The notes: generated from the sequence alone by a model not told the origin. Counted from the stretch's first letter, positions 9,499-19,069 are shown. The stretch is 64,000 nt of DNA from Sedimentibacter hydroxybenzoicus DSM 7310 (GCF_013403245.1 NZ_JACBNQ010000003.1:141115-205114), one strand, 5' to 3'. A program made the numbers and translations.

Positions 9499-9572
9499 AA
9501 TTGTCAGAACTTTAAATATCACATTTCAGCAATAAAAATTAATTGCGCAGATAAAATTAAAAGGGGCTTTAA

Positions 9573-11222
9573 ATGGACTACACATGGTTTTTTATATTAA
9601 TAGGAATTATCGTAGTATTTTTACTAATTATATCACATATAAAAGCAACTAAAAAACTAAAATCATTTATCATAAATTCCTTCGGCAAAATACCAAATCA
9701 AAAGAAATACGAGTTTGAAAGTATCGAAAGCTATCACCGCTATAAAAAAGCAAACACTGATGATTTTAATACAATAGATAGTATAACATGGGACGATTTG
9801 GACATGAATCTGACATTTAAACGAATTAATACTTGTCTGACATCTGTTGGTGAAGAATACTTATACGACACACTGCATCAGGTACAAATGAAAGAAGACA
9901 TTCTTTTAGAAAGAGAGAAGCTTATTTCCTATCTGGAAGATAATGCTGACGATAGACTGAAGCTGCAAATGAGTTTAGCCAAAGCAGGAAAATATAACTA
10001 TAACGGTATAGCTTCCTTTATCTTTGATGCAGAAGCAAAGTTTTTGAAACATAATTTTATATATAATATTTTAACCATTATTCCCGTTCTATGCATTTTA
10101 TTAGCCTTCTTTGACACTCAAGTGGGTATTTTATGTTTGATACTTTCAGCTATATTAAATGGATTCTTTTATTATGGAACAAAAACGAAAATAGAAAGAG
10201 AGCTTTCTGCCATAAAATATTTTTCGTCTATATTGCAATGTTTAGATAAAATATTCAAAACCAAAAACTATGAATCAGTTCCCTTTTTCAGCGAGCTTAA
10301 AAAAAGCTATCTTATATTTAAGCCTCTGAGAACTAAAATTTCAGATATCTTACAGAAAGATTTTTCTGACATGGCCGTTTTTGCGGAATATATAAAAATC
10401 ATATTTCTCATCGACATACGAAATTACAATAAGGCTATAAGAATGATTTCAAAATATTCCAATGAATTTCATACATTGTACAAATCCATGGGTGAAATTG
10501 ACATGGCAATCTGTGTGCTATCATTCAGAAAAAGTCTGCCTTATTATTGTACTCCGGTTTTTTATAATGAAAACTCCATAGGTTTTGAAGACTTGTATCA
10601 CCCCCTGCTTTCAGATCCTGTACCTAACAGCGGGAAAATAAGCAATGACAGCATCATCACAGGCTCCAATGCTTCAGGAAAGTCCACATTTATCAAAGCC
10701 TTAGCTATTAATGGTATTTTGGCCCAGACAATTCACACATGTGCTGCAAAAGAACTTAATCTAAGGTTTTCATTAATGATTACTTCTATGGCTGTTCGCG
10801 ACAACATTTCTGAAGGAGACAGTTACTTTATTAAAGAAATAAAATCATTAAAAAGAATACTCGATAAGGTGCAGGATACAGCCTGTACATGTTTTGTCGA
10901 TGAAATTTTAAAGGGAACAAACACTATTGAACGCATTGCTGCATCTACAGCCGTACTGAAATATCTGCACAATATAGATTGTCTTTGCATAACTGCCTCT
11001 CATGACATTGAACTGACACACATATTGAATAAAGAATATGACAATTATCATTTTCGTGAACACATTACAGATGATGGTATACATTTTGATTATAAGTTAA
11101 AGCAAGGTCCGTCACAAACCAGAAATGCCGTTAAGCTGCTTCATTACATGAATTTTAACAGTCAAATAGTCGATGCAGCCGAAACAATGGTCGATAAATT
11201 TATTAATACGAAGACATGGTAG
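9573..11222 (+). CDS. Membrane-anchored MutS-family ATPase
   Basis: The C-terminal ~200 residues are a MutS ATPase: Walker A GSNASGKST, Walker B CFVDEILKGTNT (ending in DE as in MutS), and TASHDIELTHIL as the downstream His motif. The N-terminus has one membrane span (residues ~5-24), and two more lie near residues 150-190 (IYNILTIIPVLCILLAFF onward). The mismatch-recognition and connector domains of canonical MutS are missing. Clostridia commonly carry such MutS-related membrane proteins of unknown role. It has its own promoter and an AAGGGG site, is the only plus-strand gene in this part, and its length is 549 residues. Confidence 0.8.
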   Translation: MDYTWFFILIGIIVVFLLIISHIKATKKLKSFIINSFGKIPNQKKYEFESIESYHRYKKANTDDFNTIDSITWDDLDMNLTFKRINTCLTSVGEEYLYDTLHQVQMKEDILLEREKLISYLEDNADDRLKLQMSLAKAGKYNYNGIASFIFDAEAKFLKHNFIYNILTIIPVLCILLAFFDTQVGILCLILSAILNGFFYYGTKTKIERELSAIKYFSSILQCLDKIFKTKNYESVPFFSELKKSYLIFKPLRTKISDILQKDFSDMAVFAEYIKIIFLIDIRNYNKAIRMISKYSNEFHTLYKSMGEIDMAICVLSFRKSLPYYCTPVFYNENSIGFEDLYHPLLSDPVPNSGKISNDSIITGSNASGKSTFIKALAINGILAQTIHTCAAKELNLRFSLMITSMAVRDNISEGDSYFIKEIKSLKRILDKVQDTACTCFVDEILKGTNTIERIAASTAVLKYLHNIDCLCITASHDIELTHILNKEYDNYHFREHITDDGIHFDYKLKQGPSQTRNAVKLLHYMNFNSQIVDAAETMVDKFINTKTW

Positions 11223-11315
11223 TAAAAATTCTTTTGAAAAAATATATATAATTAAATCTTTTACAATTTCGGATCATTGCACTTATTCTCTCCGACAAAT
11301 TGAAAAATTTGCAAA

Positions 11316-11516
11316 TTATTTGGTATTTTTATTATTACTGTCTAAGATAGAACCAACAATAATGCCAATAATCATTCCTAATCCGGCTCCTAATGGTATG
11401 CCAAATACAAAGTTACTTTTATCTATAATAATGCTTACAATAATTCCCGCACCGGCACCAAAGCATAATCCAAGTGATATACCTATGGCTAAATATTTAT
11501 TTGTATCTTTTTTCAT
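11316..11516 (-). CDS. Small glycine-zipper-like membrane protein
   Basis: Sixty-six residues with two hydrophobic segments spaced by Gly at short intervals (LGLCFGAGAGIIVSIII and GIPLGAGLGMIIGIIVGSIL), a glycine-zipper pattern that packs helices in membranes. It starts behind a GAGG site. It is convergent with the mutS-like gene. No function can be assigned. Confidence 0.6.
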   Translation of the reverse strand: MKKDTNKYLAIGISLGLCFGAGAGIIVSIIIDKSNFVFGIPLGAGLGMIIGIIVGSILDSNNKNTK

Positions 11517-11623
11517 ATCATTCCTCTTTCATAAATTACTGTTTATTATTATACCAGATGCCGCTCTGTATCTCCCGGAAACATTTGAAGATGCATTACA
11601 TCCTCATCACAATTACCGCTGTG

Positions 11624-12586
11624 CTATATACTCTTTTTCAGCCGTCTATGATAGACAGGCATATCTTCATCAGCTGAAGACATAACTGTAAGTTTTCCGG
11701 CATGAATCATTTCTTCTATACGAAATGCGACCCATGAATCACTAATTCCGAGCTGGTATTTTCCAAGTACTCGTCCGATAATCATTGCTTCCTGAAATTC
11801 TTCATTTTCTGCAGCGATTTCACGAAGGATAAAGTCATCATAGATTTTTTCTGACGAGCTGACTAACTGTCCGTTCAACAAGATTCGCAAAGGTGCATTT
11901 TCTCTTTTGAGCTCCAGCCAATGCGATGCACAGCTTTGTATAAATATTTGCGGCACAGTCTTTTGCAATTCAATATACCGGTTCCATTCTCCTGGAGCCG
12001 TTTCACCCCAATTAGTTTTGCGAACAATAGTTCCTTTTTCATGCGCTTCCCACTCAGGAAGCTTGACAATAAAAACCTGTTCATCCGACACCTTCCATTG
12101 ATTCAAGAGATACATGAACCAATAAAAACCACACATTTCATCGGGCTGGTTGCTGTACCAAATTCGAAGGGATTCTCCATCTGCTGTACGTTCCTTAACC
12201 TTTTTCAGGTTTTCATTTGTACTTTTCAGTATTTCCTGAGCCAACTGTTGTCCCTCATCATTCGGATAAATACTATACAAGCGTTCTAATGCCTGCATAC
12301 GCTTGGTACCCGGCTGTTCCTCCGAAATATCTCCAATGCTTAACTTTAAGCTGAATCCATAAATATTTGCAGGGCTACCACCTAAAGGAGCAGCGTTCTC
12401 CCATGCCAAGCGTTCTTTTTCCTCTGCTTCTCGCTTAGCAGCTTTAATCTCTCTTTTTGATGGCTTGCTTCCATCCGCATGACTAATTATAACGCCAATA
12501 TACCCACCTTGATATTTTCCTTTTCCATAGTTCTGTGCCATTTTAAGGCTTCCACAAGCACTATCACCAAATACAATCTCTATCAC
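11624..12586 (-). CDS. DUF1835/DUF3658 domain protein
   Basis: The N-terminal IEIVFGDSACGSLKMAQ matches the opening of DUF1835 proteins, and the C-terminal third (VLGKYQLGISDSWVAFRIEEMIHAGKLTV) fits the partner DUF3658 domain. It has 320 residues, no signal peptide or membrane segment. A charged helix near residues 43-62 follows the first strand. The start is a GTG behind AGGAG. The activity of the family is not established. It is monocistronic here. Confidence 0.75.
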   Translation of the reverse strand: MIEIVFGDSACGSLKMAQNYGKGKYQGGYIGVIISHADGSKPSKREIKAAKREAEEKERLAWENAAPLGGSPANIYGFSLKLSIGDISEEQPGTKRMQALERLYSIYPNDEGQQLAQEILKSTNENLKKVKERTADGESLRIWYSNQPDEMCGFYWFMYLLNQWKVSDEQVFIVKLPEWEAHEKGTIVRKTNWGETAPGEWNRYIELQKTVPQIFIQSCASHWLELKRENAPLRILLNGQLVSSSEKIYDDFILREIAAENEEFQEAMIIGRVLGKYQLGISDSWVAFRIEEMIHAGKLTVMSSADEDMPVYHRRLKKSI

Positions 12587-12738
12587 AATAATTATACTCC
12601 TCTAAATATCGGATTTCTCAACTTTCCATATAATAATACTCTATAAATTTGTATCTATCGTTTTACCGATTCGTGTTAAATACGTGACTCTTCATCTATT
12701 GCTTACTTTTCATTATTCTAACATGCCAAATAGCTTAC

Positions 12739-12770
12739 TGCAAATTGAAAATGGATTTTTTGAATTTGCA
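12739..12770 (-). terminator. Weak hairpin after the MFS gene
   Basis: An 8-bp inverted repeat TGCAAATT/AATTTGCA begins two bases after the MFS stop codon. No T-run follows, so termination activity is uncertain. Confidence 0.3.
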
Positions 12771-12771
12771 T

Positions 12772-13962
12772 CTATACAAGTTTCTTATAAATAATCAATA
12801 TCGTTGTCACAATCACAACAGAAGCCGCAAACCACAACCCCGGAATTGATGAATAATTAATCATAATACTATTAAAAAATGAACCAAATAAAACCCCCAT
12901 TTGCAAGACTAATGAATTTAAAGATAAAATTGAAGCCCTATGCTCGTTAGGTATTTCTCCATTAAGTATAACACCCTCCGGTATATTAGACATACCCAAA
13001 AACAAATAAATCAACGTGTAAAAAAACATAAATAAAACCATGTTTGTCTGTAATGCCGTAATTATCAATACCGTTACAAGAATACTCCTGAGTAACAAGT
13101 ACATTTTTTTAGTATTATGCTTGCTGAATATTCTGCCATATATAATATTGCCTGTCATAGCGGCTGCAAAATACATAAAAGCCATAACGCCTAAAAGAAA
13201 CATAGCACTATTGTCAGGCATCAAGGAAATAAAATGTGGCTGCCAGTATGTTTCCAAAGAGCTGAATAAAAAGCCTGTAGAAAATACAGAAATGAATATA
13301 CATATTACATTTTTATTGTTAGCAACTAAATTTGAGCTGATTTTAATATGCTCCCATATAAAAACCCGCTTTTTATTTTCATTCACAACCGTTTCTTTTA
13401 TATATATCATTGCAAATATTAAAACTATAAATGTTAAGATTATTCTGACGATAAGGCTTAGATCATACATCCCTATTGAAGAAAAATACTTGTCGGATAT
13501 TTTAGGCAGATATCCCCCGGCTAACGCTCCTGCAGATAATCCAAGAGCATCCATAACATTTATCCTAATAGTAACATCGTGTAATTTATCCTTGCCAAAT
13601 TCATTAATATATGAATCTATGAACAGAGCCTCAAACGAGCCTGAGGAAATAGCTCTGTTTAATCCGTAAAGCAACATTCCGATATACAAAATTACCATGC
13701 CGTTCCCCAAAAGAACAACTATCGAAAACATCAAGGAAACAATAAGTGATAAACAAAATGTTTTTTTCCTCCCCATTATGTCTGTCATTATTCCGGTTGG
13801 AAACTCCAGTATTATTACCGAAAAAGAATATATTCCTATCAGAATAGAAAGCATACTGAGTGTAGCACCTTTCTGTATCAACAATAAACTTAAAACCGGA
13901 ACAAGAAGTCCTGTAGCAAACGAATTCAGTAATAATATAAAAGAATACAGTCTTACCCTCAT
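12772..13962 (-). CDS. Major facilitator superfamily transporter
   Basis: A 396-residue protein with about 12 hydrophobic segments. The loop-2 motif GIMTDIMGRKKT matches the MFS signature GxxxDxxGRRxx. Many small drug or metabolite exporters have this form, but no residue pins down the substrate. It begins two bases after the stop of the ArsR-type regulator and is co-transcribed with it, suggesting an efflux function induced by that regulator's ligand. Confidence 0.85.
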   Translation of the reverse strand: MRVRLYSFILLLNSFATGLLVPVLSLLLIQKGATLSMLSILIGIYSFSVIILEFPTGIMTDIMGRKKTFCLSLIVSLMFSIVVLLGNGMVILYIGMLLYGLNRAISSGSFEALFIDSYINEFGKDKLHDVTIRINVMDALGLSAGALAGGYLPKISDKYFSSIGMYDLSLIVRIILTFIVLIFAMIYIKETVVNENKKRVFIWEHIKISSNLVANNKNVICIFISVFSTGFLFSSLETYWQPHFISLMPDNSAMFLLGVMAFMYFAAAMTGNIIYGRIFSKHNTKKMYLLLRSILVTVLIITALQTNMVLFMFFYTLIYLFLGMSNIPEGVILNGEIPNEHRASILSLNSLVLQMGVLFGSFFNSIMINYSSIPGLWFAASVVIVTTILIIYKKLV

Positions 13963-13964
13963 GC

Positions 13965-14555
13965 TTATATCTCACTTTTGCCATCTTTTAAATCTGCTCT
14001 GTAAGCAACCAAGGCATATTCATATGGATGGGAATTCTCCGATGCTTTTGAATGTTTTTTTAAATAGTCATCAATAATATCAAACAATTCATTGGCCTCT
14101 TCGGTGGATAAATGAACGATTCCTGTCAATTGATCAGCAAATTTATTTCCCTTTTTAAATTCTTCTGATAAAAGATGTCTGTTTTCATCAATCATCCTTT
14201 TATAACTGTCGTAAACTGTGCTTAATACGTTTCTCGCCAATATATCGCGCTCTGCTGTTAAATCATCATCTATATCTTGACCTATGCTTACAGTTTTTTC
14301 TGTTACTCTAAGATACCTTGCAGTTATACCGTTTATAATTTCATTATGGTCAAATTCAATAATCCCTACTTGCTCCAACTTTTTTATGTGATGCTGTGCA
14401 GATGAAGGTGAAATTTCCAGTTTATCAGCTACAAATTTAGCGGTCACCGGTTTTCCCTCATTTCTCATCACTCTGATTAATTTTTGCCTCACAGGGGACA
14501 TCACTATTTTCAGGTCTTTATCAGTTTTTAGTACTATATAATTTTTCTTATCCAT
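13965..14555 (-). CDS. ArsR-type winged-helix transcriptional regulator
   Basis: The N-terminal ~85 residues form a winged helix: MSPVRQKLIRVMRNEGKPVT, then the recognition helix ISPSSAQHHIKKLEQVGII. The remaining ~110 residues are a helical effector or dimer region. It lacks the metal-binding cysteines of ArsR/SmtB sensors, so the ligand is probably organic. The chosen ATG at 14555 is five bases from GGAGG; upstream in-frame starts overlap or precede that site. A symmetric sequence in its own promoter suggests autoregulation of regulator and exporter. Confidence 0.8.
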   Translation of the reverse strand: MDKKNYIVLKTDKDLKIVMSPVRQKLIRVMRNEGKPVTAKFVADKLEISPSSAQHHIKKLEQVGIIEFDHNEIINGITARYLRVTEKTVSIGQDIDDDLTAERDILARNVLSTVYDSYKRMIDENRHLLSEEFKKGNKFADQLTGIVHLSTEEANELFDIIDDYLKKHSKASENSHPYEYALVAYRADLKDGKSEI

Positions 14556-14583
14556 CATTTCCTCCATCATCAACGTTACAATT

Positions 14584-14613
14584 AATATAACATTATGCTT
14601 TATGTAATGTCAA
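14584..14613 (-). promoter_or_regulatory. Promoter and probable operator of the regulator-MFS operon
   Basis: TTGACA (14608-14613), an 18-base spacer and TATATT (14584-14589). The region 14590-14610 is an imperfect palindrome with ACATTA/TAATGT arms nine bases apart that fills the spacer, so a bound dimer would block RNA polymerase. Confidence 0.5.
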
Positions 14614-14627
14614 TATATTTTTACAGC

Positions 14628-14678
14628 AAAATAAAAAGGAGACTAAAGTCGTAGGATTATAACCTGATTTTAGTCTCC
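14628..14678 (-). terminator. Intrinsic terminator of the ridA-like gene
   Basis: A 10-bp perfect stem GGAGACTAAA/TTTAGTCTCC encloses a 21-base loop and is followed on the minus strand by TTTTTATTTT, 30 bases after the stop. Confidence 0.8.
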
Positions 14679-14707
14679 AAACCACTATTGGTTCAACTCT
14701 ATATCAA

Positions 14708-15121
14708 TCATTTTGTATTGCTTTCTACTGCTGCTACTGCTTCAATTTCTACCAGCTGATTTGTATATCCTAATACTGTGACTCCAAACAAGGTGCTTGG
14801 AACATCATGTTTGCCAAACTCTTTTCTTATTGTTTCCCATGCTGTTACCAGATCCGACCGTTCCTGAGAGGCTACAAGAACTCTGGTATATACCACATCT
14901 TCCAACGTGGCACCACAGTCCTTCAGTGCTTCCTTCAAATTCTCTACACAAAGTCTTGCCTGAAGCTCATAATCATTCAAGCCGGGTACTTCTCCGTTTT
15001 TATCAATGGGACATGATCCTGCCAGAAACAATAAGTCCATTCCTGAAGGTATATGTCCGGCATAAGCATAATCTACTGAAGCTAAATTTGCAGAACGAAT
15101 TAATGATATTTTTTTATTCAC
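14708..15121 (-). CDS. RidA-family protein lacking the deaminase arginine
   Basis: A 137-residue YjgF/YER057c/UK114-fold protein: LLFLAGSCPID and QARLCVENLKEALKDCGATLEDVVYTRVLV are the conserved segments, and VEIEAVAAV ends the barrel. In RidA proper an arginine in the P-A-R-S context binds the substrate carboxylate; here that position reads VPSTLFGV, with Thr in place of Arg. It is therefore a divergent Rid subfamily and enamine deaminase activity is doubtful. The start is a GTG behind AAAGGAG. Confidence 0.8.
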   Translation of the reverse strand: MNKKISLIRSANLASVDYAYAGHIPSGMDLLFLAGSCPIDKNGEVPGLNDYELQARLCVENLKEALKDCGATLEDVVYTRVLVASQERSDLVTAWETIRKEFGKHDVPSTLFGVTVLGYTNQLVEIEAVAAVESNTK

Positions 15122-15186
15122 TTTAATTTTCTCCTTTTGTTATATTATCTATGATAAGAATTATAAATTCTTTTATCTGTTACCCA

Positions 15187-15257
15187 CCTGATAATTCCGG
15201 CGGTCTGCTTATCCTAAAGATGTAACTTCAAGATGCAGACTTCGTCAGGCTTTTTTT
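15187..15257 (+). terminator. Terminator-like hairpin on the plus strand with no plus-strand gene
   Basis: CCTGA (15187) pairs with TCAGG (15245) and GTCTGC (15203) with GCAGAC (15235), followed on the plus strand by seven T. The nearby genes are on the minus strand, so this would stop antisense transcription or mark a lost gene. A folded RNA upstream of the ridA-like gene is the alternative. Confidence 0.4.
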
Positions 15258-15717
15258 ATGAAACTCCAAACAATCCTATCACCATGAGGATGACAGATAC
15301 AAACTGAATTACCGCACGAAATCTGTTTCTTGTCTGCAGTTTCCGGCGCCACTGCCTAAGTCCCTCAACATCGCTGCTTTCAAGAGATTCGTAAATCATT
15401 TTGTAAGCCGGCAAGACGATGGGCTTGCTGACAAATACAGAGGCAGCCACAGCAACAAAAGCACCTGCTGTGAACCACCAATTGGAGAAACCGAATATAA
15501 TGAAATACGGGATAAACGCAAGCTTTGGCAGTTCAGCTGTTATAATCATATACGGTGACTTGTGCATCGATTTATGCAGCTGCTTCGTAAAGCTTTGGAA
15601 TGCGGCTTCATCCATATTGTTCATCACTCTTTGGATTACCCCTGCGATATAGGCTAACGCATCTGCACTAAGGGCATTGACAACAAGAATCAGAATTTCT
15701 GCAAATGCTCTGGTCAT
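15256..15717 (-). CDS. Small integral membrane protein (DUF1772-like)
   Basis: A 153-residue protein with about four hydrophobic segments and a C-terminal LRQWRRKLQTRNRFR stretch reminiscent of DUF1772 proteins. That family resemblance is tentative. It starts behind AAGGAGG, 12 bases after the stop of the PEP-synthase-like phosphotransferase gene, so the two are co-transcribed under the TetR-type regulator. No activity can be read from the sequence. Confidence 0.6.
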   Translation of the reverse strand: MTRAFAEILILVVNALSADALAYIAGVIQRVMNNMDEAAFQSFTKQLHKSMHKSPYMIITAELPKLAFIPYFIIFGFSNWWFTAGAFVAVAASVFVSKPIVLPAYKMIYESLESSDVEGLRQWRRKLQTRNRFRAVIQFVSVILMVIGLFGVS

Positions 15718-15729
15718 AATTGATCCTCC

Positions 15730-18387
15730 TTATAAAATTTCCACATATCCTTTTGTTCCGTTTATACGAACCTTTTGACCATCCTTAATTAACTTGGTGG
15801 CATTTTCTACACTCACCACCGCAGGGAGACCATACTCTCTGGCCACAACGGCACCGTGAGTCATCATTCCGCCTACTTCTGTAATCAGTCCCTTAATTGA
15901 TACGAACAGCGGAGTCCAGCTGGGATCAGTAAAAGCTGTTACGAGTATGTCACCTTCTTCAATATCAGCATCCTCCAGATTTAAAACGATCCGTGCCCTC
16001 CCCTCAATGACACCGGATGAAACAGGGACTCCTATCAAAGCACCCTGCGGAATATTGCCGGTGTCGTACTCACCGGTGATGATTTCACCATCAGACGTCA
16101 TCACACGTGGAGGCGTTAATTTTTCATAGACTTCATATTCTCTTTTTCGTTCTTCTACTATACTGTAATCCAATTGGTTCAAACTAACGACATTTCGGAG
16201 CTCCCCAAAGGTCAGATAATAGATATCCTCCGGCTCCTGAATCAAATTTTTTTGTACCAGCATGGCAGCCTCTTTCTTTAAAGCCTGCTTATAAGCATAA
16301 AAATGCTGCATTAAGGCATACTTGGGATATTCACGAAATCCGATGAAATTACGGAATACACTGATCTTTTTCTTCATCTTTTCCGCCTTTTTTCTGCCAT
16401 CGGGGAGCTTCTCCAACCTACTGATAATCTCCTGTTCTTTTTGCTCGGCTTCCAATCGTTTCTGCTCAAATATTGTATAATGGGAGCCGGGCTTGAAATT
16501 CTTGATATTATTGATAATCATGGGAATAAGCATTGTCGGCTTCTCAGCCCATCGTATTCTGGTAATGTCTATTTCTCCCGGGCAGCGCACACCATATTTT
16601 TTCAGATAGTTCTGAAGGGATTCACTGACAACCTTACCACCGTCCAGCTTATCAAGCTCTTCAAAAAAGTCTTCGTCATTGGCAGATTGCAAATATGTGA
16701 GTACGGCAGGATATTGACGAAAAACATCCGCTACGTCCAGAAGTTCAAGTCCCATCTCAGCGGTAACATTATTGGGTAACGATTGTGAGAGAATATCGGT
16801 AACATTATCTTCACCCAGACATTTCTTGATATTTTTAGCAATCCAGTCTGATGCAAAGAATCCAACCATGCCCACACTGTAACCACCTAAAACAATGTCC
16901 TTATAGGTGTCATCCATATCCTCCAGAATAAAATCAAACAGTCTCACTCCCGTTTTTTCGCTTATGCTTCGCTCCAGATTACGTACCTTCGCATCATGAT
17001 TGGTCATAATATTTTGGATCATGCGGGAGTCATTCTCCCGTTCAATTTTTCTCGCCTGAATGAGACCGGAAAATACCTGCCCCATGGCACCTCCTGTCAT
17101 GCTCATCGAACTCTTTCCCCGGGGTAATGATTTGATATAATCTTCCCTCTTCAGTAAATTGTACAAAGCCTTCTGCATCAGGACATCTACCGAGCCAAAA
17201 CCGTTTTTAACAAAAGTTTTTCTTCCTGTCGGCGATGCTATATCATGAGAAACATCAATATATATCCTGCCTCCGGCCTCGACCATTAATTCACCGGGCG
17301 GCATCCCTGTAGCACGAAGCTTATTTAGCCACAGCCGAAATATTGACATACCTAATGGTTTAAGAGTGTCCGTCATCATCTGCTGATGTCCGAGAGACAT
17401 ATAGACATGATTTTTTCCGTCATTTACATCTGGCACAGGATATAGGGTGGTAATGGGTCGACTCTGGACGATATAAAACTCGCCTTCATAAAGACACCAT
17501 TCAATGTCCTGAGGACGACCGAAATATGCTTCAATACTTCTGCCTGTTTTTTTAAGCTGCAAAATCTGCTCATCCGTCAGTGTTTGTTTATCCTGCTGCT
17601 TGGGTTCTATCTGCTTTTCTATAGTCCCGCCTTCTTTAAGAGAATAAATGGCAAGTTTTTTATTCGATATCTTCTTCCCGACTATCTCACCTTCCTGAAC
17701 CTTATATATATCGGCATCCACAAGCCCCGAAACCAGTGCTTCGCCGAGCCCAAAGCTGGCATCAATAGACACAACCTTCCTGTTTGACGTAACCGGATCA
17801 GCCGTAAACATAATTCCTGATGACTCGGGGAAAACCATCTTCTGTATAACTACTGACAGATGAACCTTATTGTGGTCGAAGCCATTCTGCATACGGTAAA
17901 CCACCGCCCGGTCGGTAAATAGTGATGCCCAGCATCTGCTGATGTGTTTCAGTATGGATTCCTTTCCTATAATGTTTAAATAGGTATCCTGCTGTCCCGC
18001 AAAGGATGCCGTCGGAAGATCTTCTGCCGTAGCACTTGAACGCACAGCATAGGTATTTTTATCTCCCGCCTTTATAAGGTAACGGGCGACCTCCTCTTCA
18101 ATTTCTTTTGGAATCGATGCTCTTTCGATGGCACTGCGAATTTTTCCGCTGATTTCGCTGACTCTCTCCCGGTCCTCTGCCTTTAAAAGAGATAATTGCT
18201 CCAGCAGAGCATCAAACTCCTGTGTCTGCTCAATGATTTTTCTGTATGCTTCGGTTGTAACGCAGAAGCCCTCCGGTACCCTTATACCGTCAATCCTGGA
18301 TATTTCCCCAAGATTGGCACCCTTACCTCCAACCGTTGCAAGCTTCGTTTTATCAATTTCCTCAAAGCCAAGCACATATGAACCCAT
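15730..18387 (-). CDS. PEP-synthase/rifamycin phosphotransferase-like enzyme (YvkC-type)
   Basis: A dikinase-family phosphotransferase of 885 residues. Residues ~1-320 are the ATP-grasp N-terminal domain (TVGGKGANLGEIS, YAVRSSATAEDLPTASFAGQQ). The swivelling phosphohistidine domain lies at the C-terminus, with the catalytic His in EVGGMMTHGAVVAREYGLP. A central ~450-residue region sits where rifamycin phosphotransferases bind the drug. The PEP/pyruvate-binding barrel of true PEP synthases is absent, favouring the rifamycin phosphotransferase/YvkC group; substrate remains unproven. The ATG at 18387 has an AGGAG site; an in-frame ATG at 18405 precedes it. Middle gene of a TetR-controlled operon. 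Confidence 0.8.
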   Translation of the reverse strand: MGSYVLGFEEIDKTKLATVGGKGANLGEISRIDGIRVPEGFCVTTEAYRKIIEQTQEFDALLEQLSLLKAEDRERVSEISGKIRSAIERASIPKEIEEEVARYLIKAGDKNTYAVRSSATAEDLPTASFAGQQDTYLNIIGKESILKHISRCWASLFTDRAVVYRMQNGFDHNKVHLSVVIQKMVFPESSGIMFTADPVTSNRKVVSIDASFGLGEALVSGLVDADIYKVQEGEIVGKKISNKKLAIYSLKEGGTIEKQIEPKQQDKQTLTDEQILQLKKTGRSIEAYFGRPQDIEWCLYEGEFYIVQSRPITTLYPVPDVNDGKNHVYMSLGHQQMMTDTLKPLGMSIFRLWLNKLRATGMPPGELMVEAGGRIYIDVSHDIASPTGRKTFVKNGFGSVDVLMQKALYNLLKREDYIKSLPRGKSSMSMTGGAMGQVFSGLIQARKIERENDSRMIQNIMTNHDAKVRNLERSISEKTGVRLFDFILEDMDDTYKDIVLGGYSVGMVGFFASDWIAKNIKKCLGEDNVTDILSQSLPNNVTAEMGLELLDVADVFRQYPAVLTYLQSANDEDFFEELDKLDGGKVVSESLQNYLKKYGVRCPGEIDITRIRWAEKPTMLIPMIINNIKNFKPGSHYTIFEQKRLEAEQKEQEIISRLEKLPDGRKKAEKMKKKISVFRNFIGFREYPKYALMQHFYAYKQALKKEAAMLVQKNLIQEPEDIYYLTFGELRNVVSLNQLDYSIVEERKREYEVYEKLTPPRVMTSDGEIITGEYDTGNIPQGALIGVPVSSGVIEGRARIVLNLEDADIEEGDILVTAFTDPSWTPLFVSIKGLITEVGGMMTHGAVVAREYGLPAVVSVENATKLIKDGQKVRINGTKGYVEIL

Positions 18388-18445
18388 ACATATTCTCCTT
18401 TTCATTTTATTAAAACCACTTTTGTAAAATCAGAATACCTTACGA

Positions 18446-19069
18446 TTATTTTTCCTTGTAAAAATTTTCTTTGAATAAGTTTATGCATTTATTAAAATCA
18501 TCAATTTCCTTGCATAAAGTATCAATATCAATTCCTGTTTGAGTCTGCATTTTGCTTAAATAACCGTCTGTAAGCCATGTAAATATTTTCATCACAAGCT
18601 TTGGGTCAATACCGTCTTTAAATTTTGAAATATCTGTGCCTTCAAAGGTAATTCTGTTTCTCAAGCTTTCACCTTTTCCGTTTGTCAAAACAGCTTTTAT
18701 ATCATTCTTGACTTCATCATCATTTTCAAAATACATACTGTTTAAAAAAGAAAGCATTGGGGGATGTTCTTTCATAACTGAAATTTCGATATTCATTAAA
18801 AGTCTGATTCTGTCAAAAAAATCGGTCACATTGTTGTCAAATTTTTCATTAATTTCATTCTCAAGAATATTGCTGCACAACTCCATTAGATGCAGATACA
18901 GAGCTTTTTTGGTACCGAAGTAATGAAAAACCAAGGCCTTTGAAACTCCTGCTGTTGCAGCAATATCACTCATAGATGCTTTTTTATAGCCGTTAGTACC
19001 AAAGCAGGTAAGAGCGGCATTAATAATTATATTTTGTTTTTCTACAGATAAACTTAAAAATTTCTCCAC
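18446..19069 (-). CDS. TetR/AcrR-family transcriptional regulator
   Basis: N-terminal TetR helix-turn-helix: IINAALTCFGTNGYKKASMSDIAATAGVSKALVFHYFGTKKALY, quoted here as the family pattern around residues 12-56 in segments IINAALTCFGTNGYKK and AATAGVSKALVFHYFG. The remainder is a helical ligand domain with no identifiable ligand. The start is a GTG at 19069 behind AGGTGA, giving 207 residues. The upstream in-frame ATG at 19144 lies beyond the -35 box and is rejected. Two palindromic operators in its own promoter indicate autorepression together with the downstream phosphotransferase and membrane-protein genes. Confidence 0.88.
   Translation of the reverse strand: MEKFLSLSVEKQNIIINAALTCFGTNGYKKASMSDIAATAGVSKALVFHYFGTKKALYLHLMELCSNILENEINEKFDNNVTDFFDRIRLLMNIEISVMKEHPPMLSFLNSMYFENDDEVKNDIKAVLTNGKGESLRNRITFEGTDISKFKDGIDPKLVMKIFTWLTDGYLSKMQTQTGIDIDTLCKEIDDFNKCINLFKENFYKEK

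Noticed and set aside
11173..11685. A 170-codon plus-strand frame
   Set aside because: It overlaps the 3' end of the mutS-like gene and two minus-strand genes, with no start signal.
15181..15257. A known riboswitch class upstream of the ridA-like gene
   Set aside because: I could not match conserved core motifs of glycine, ZTP, preQ1, THF or SAM riboswitches.
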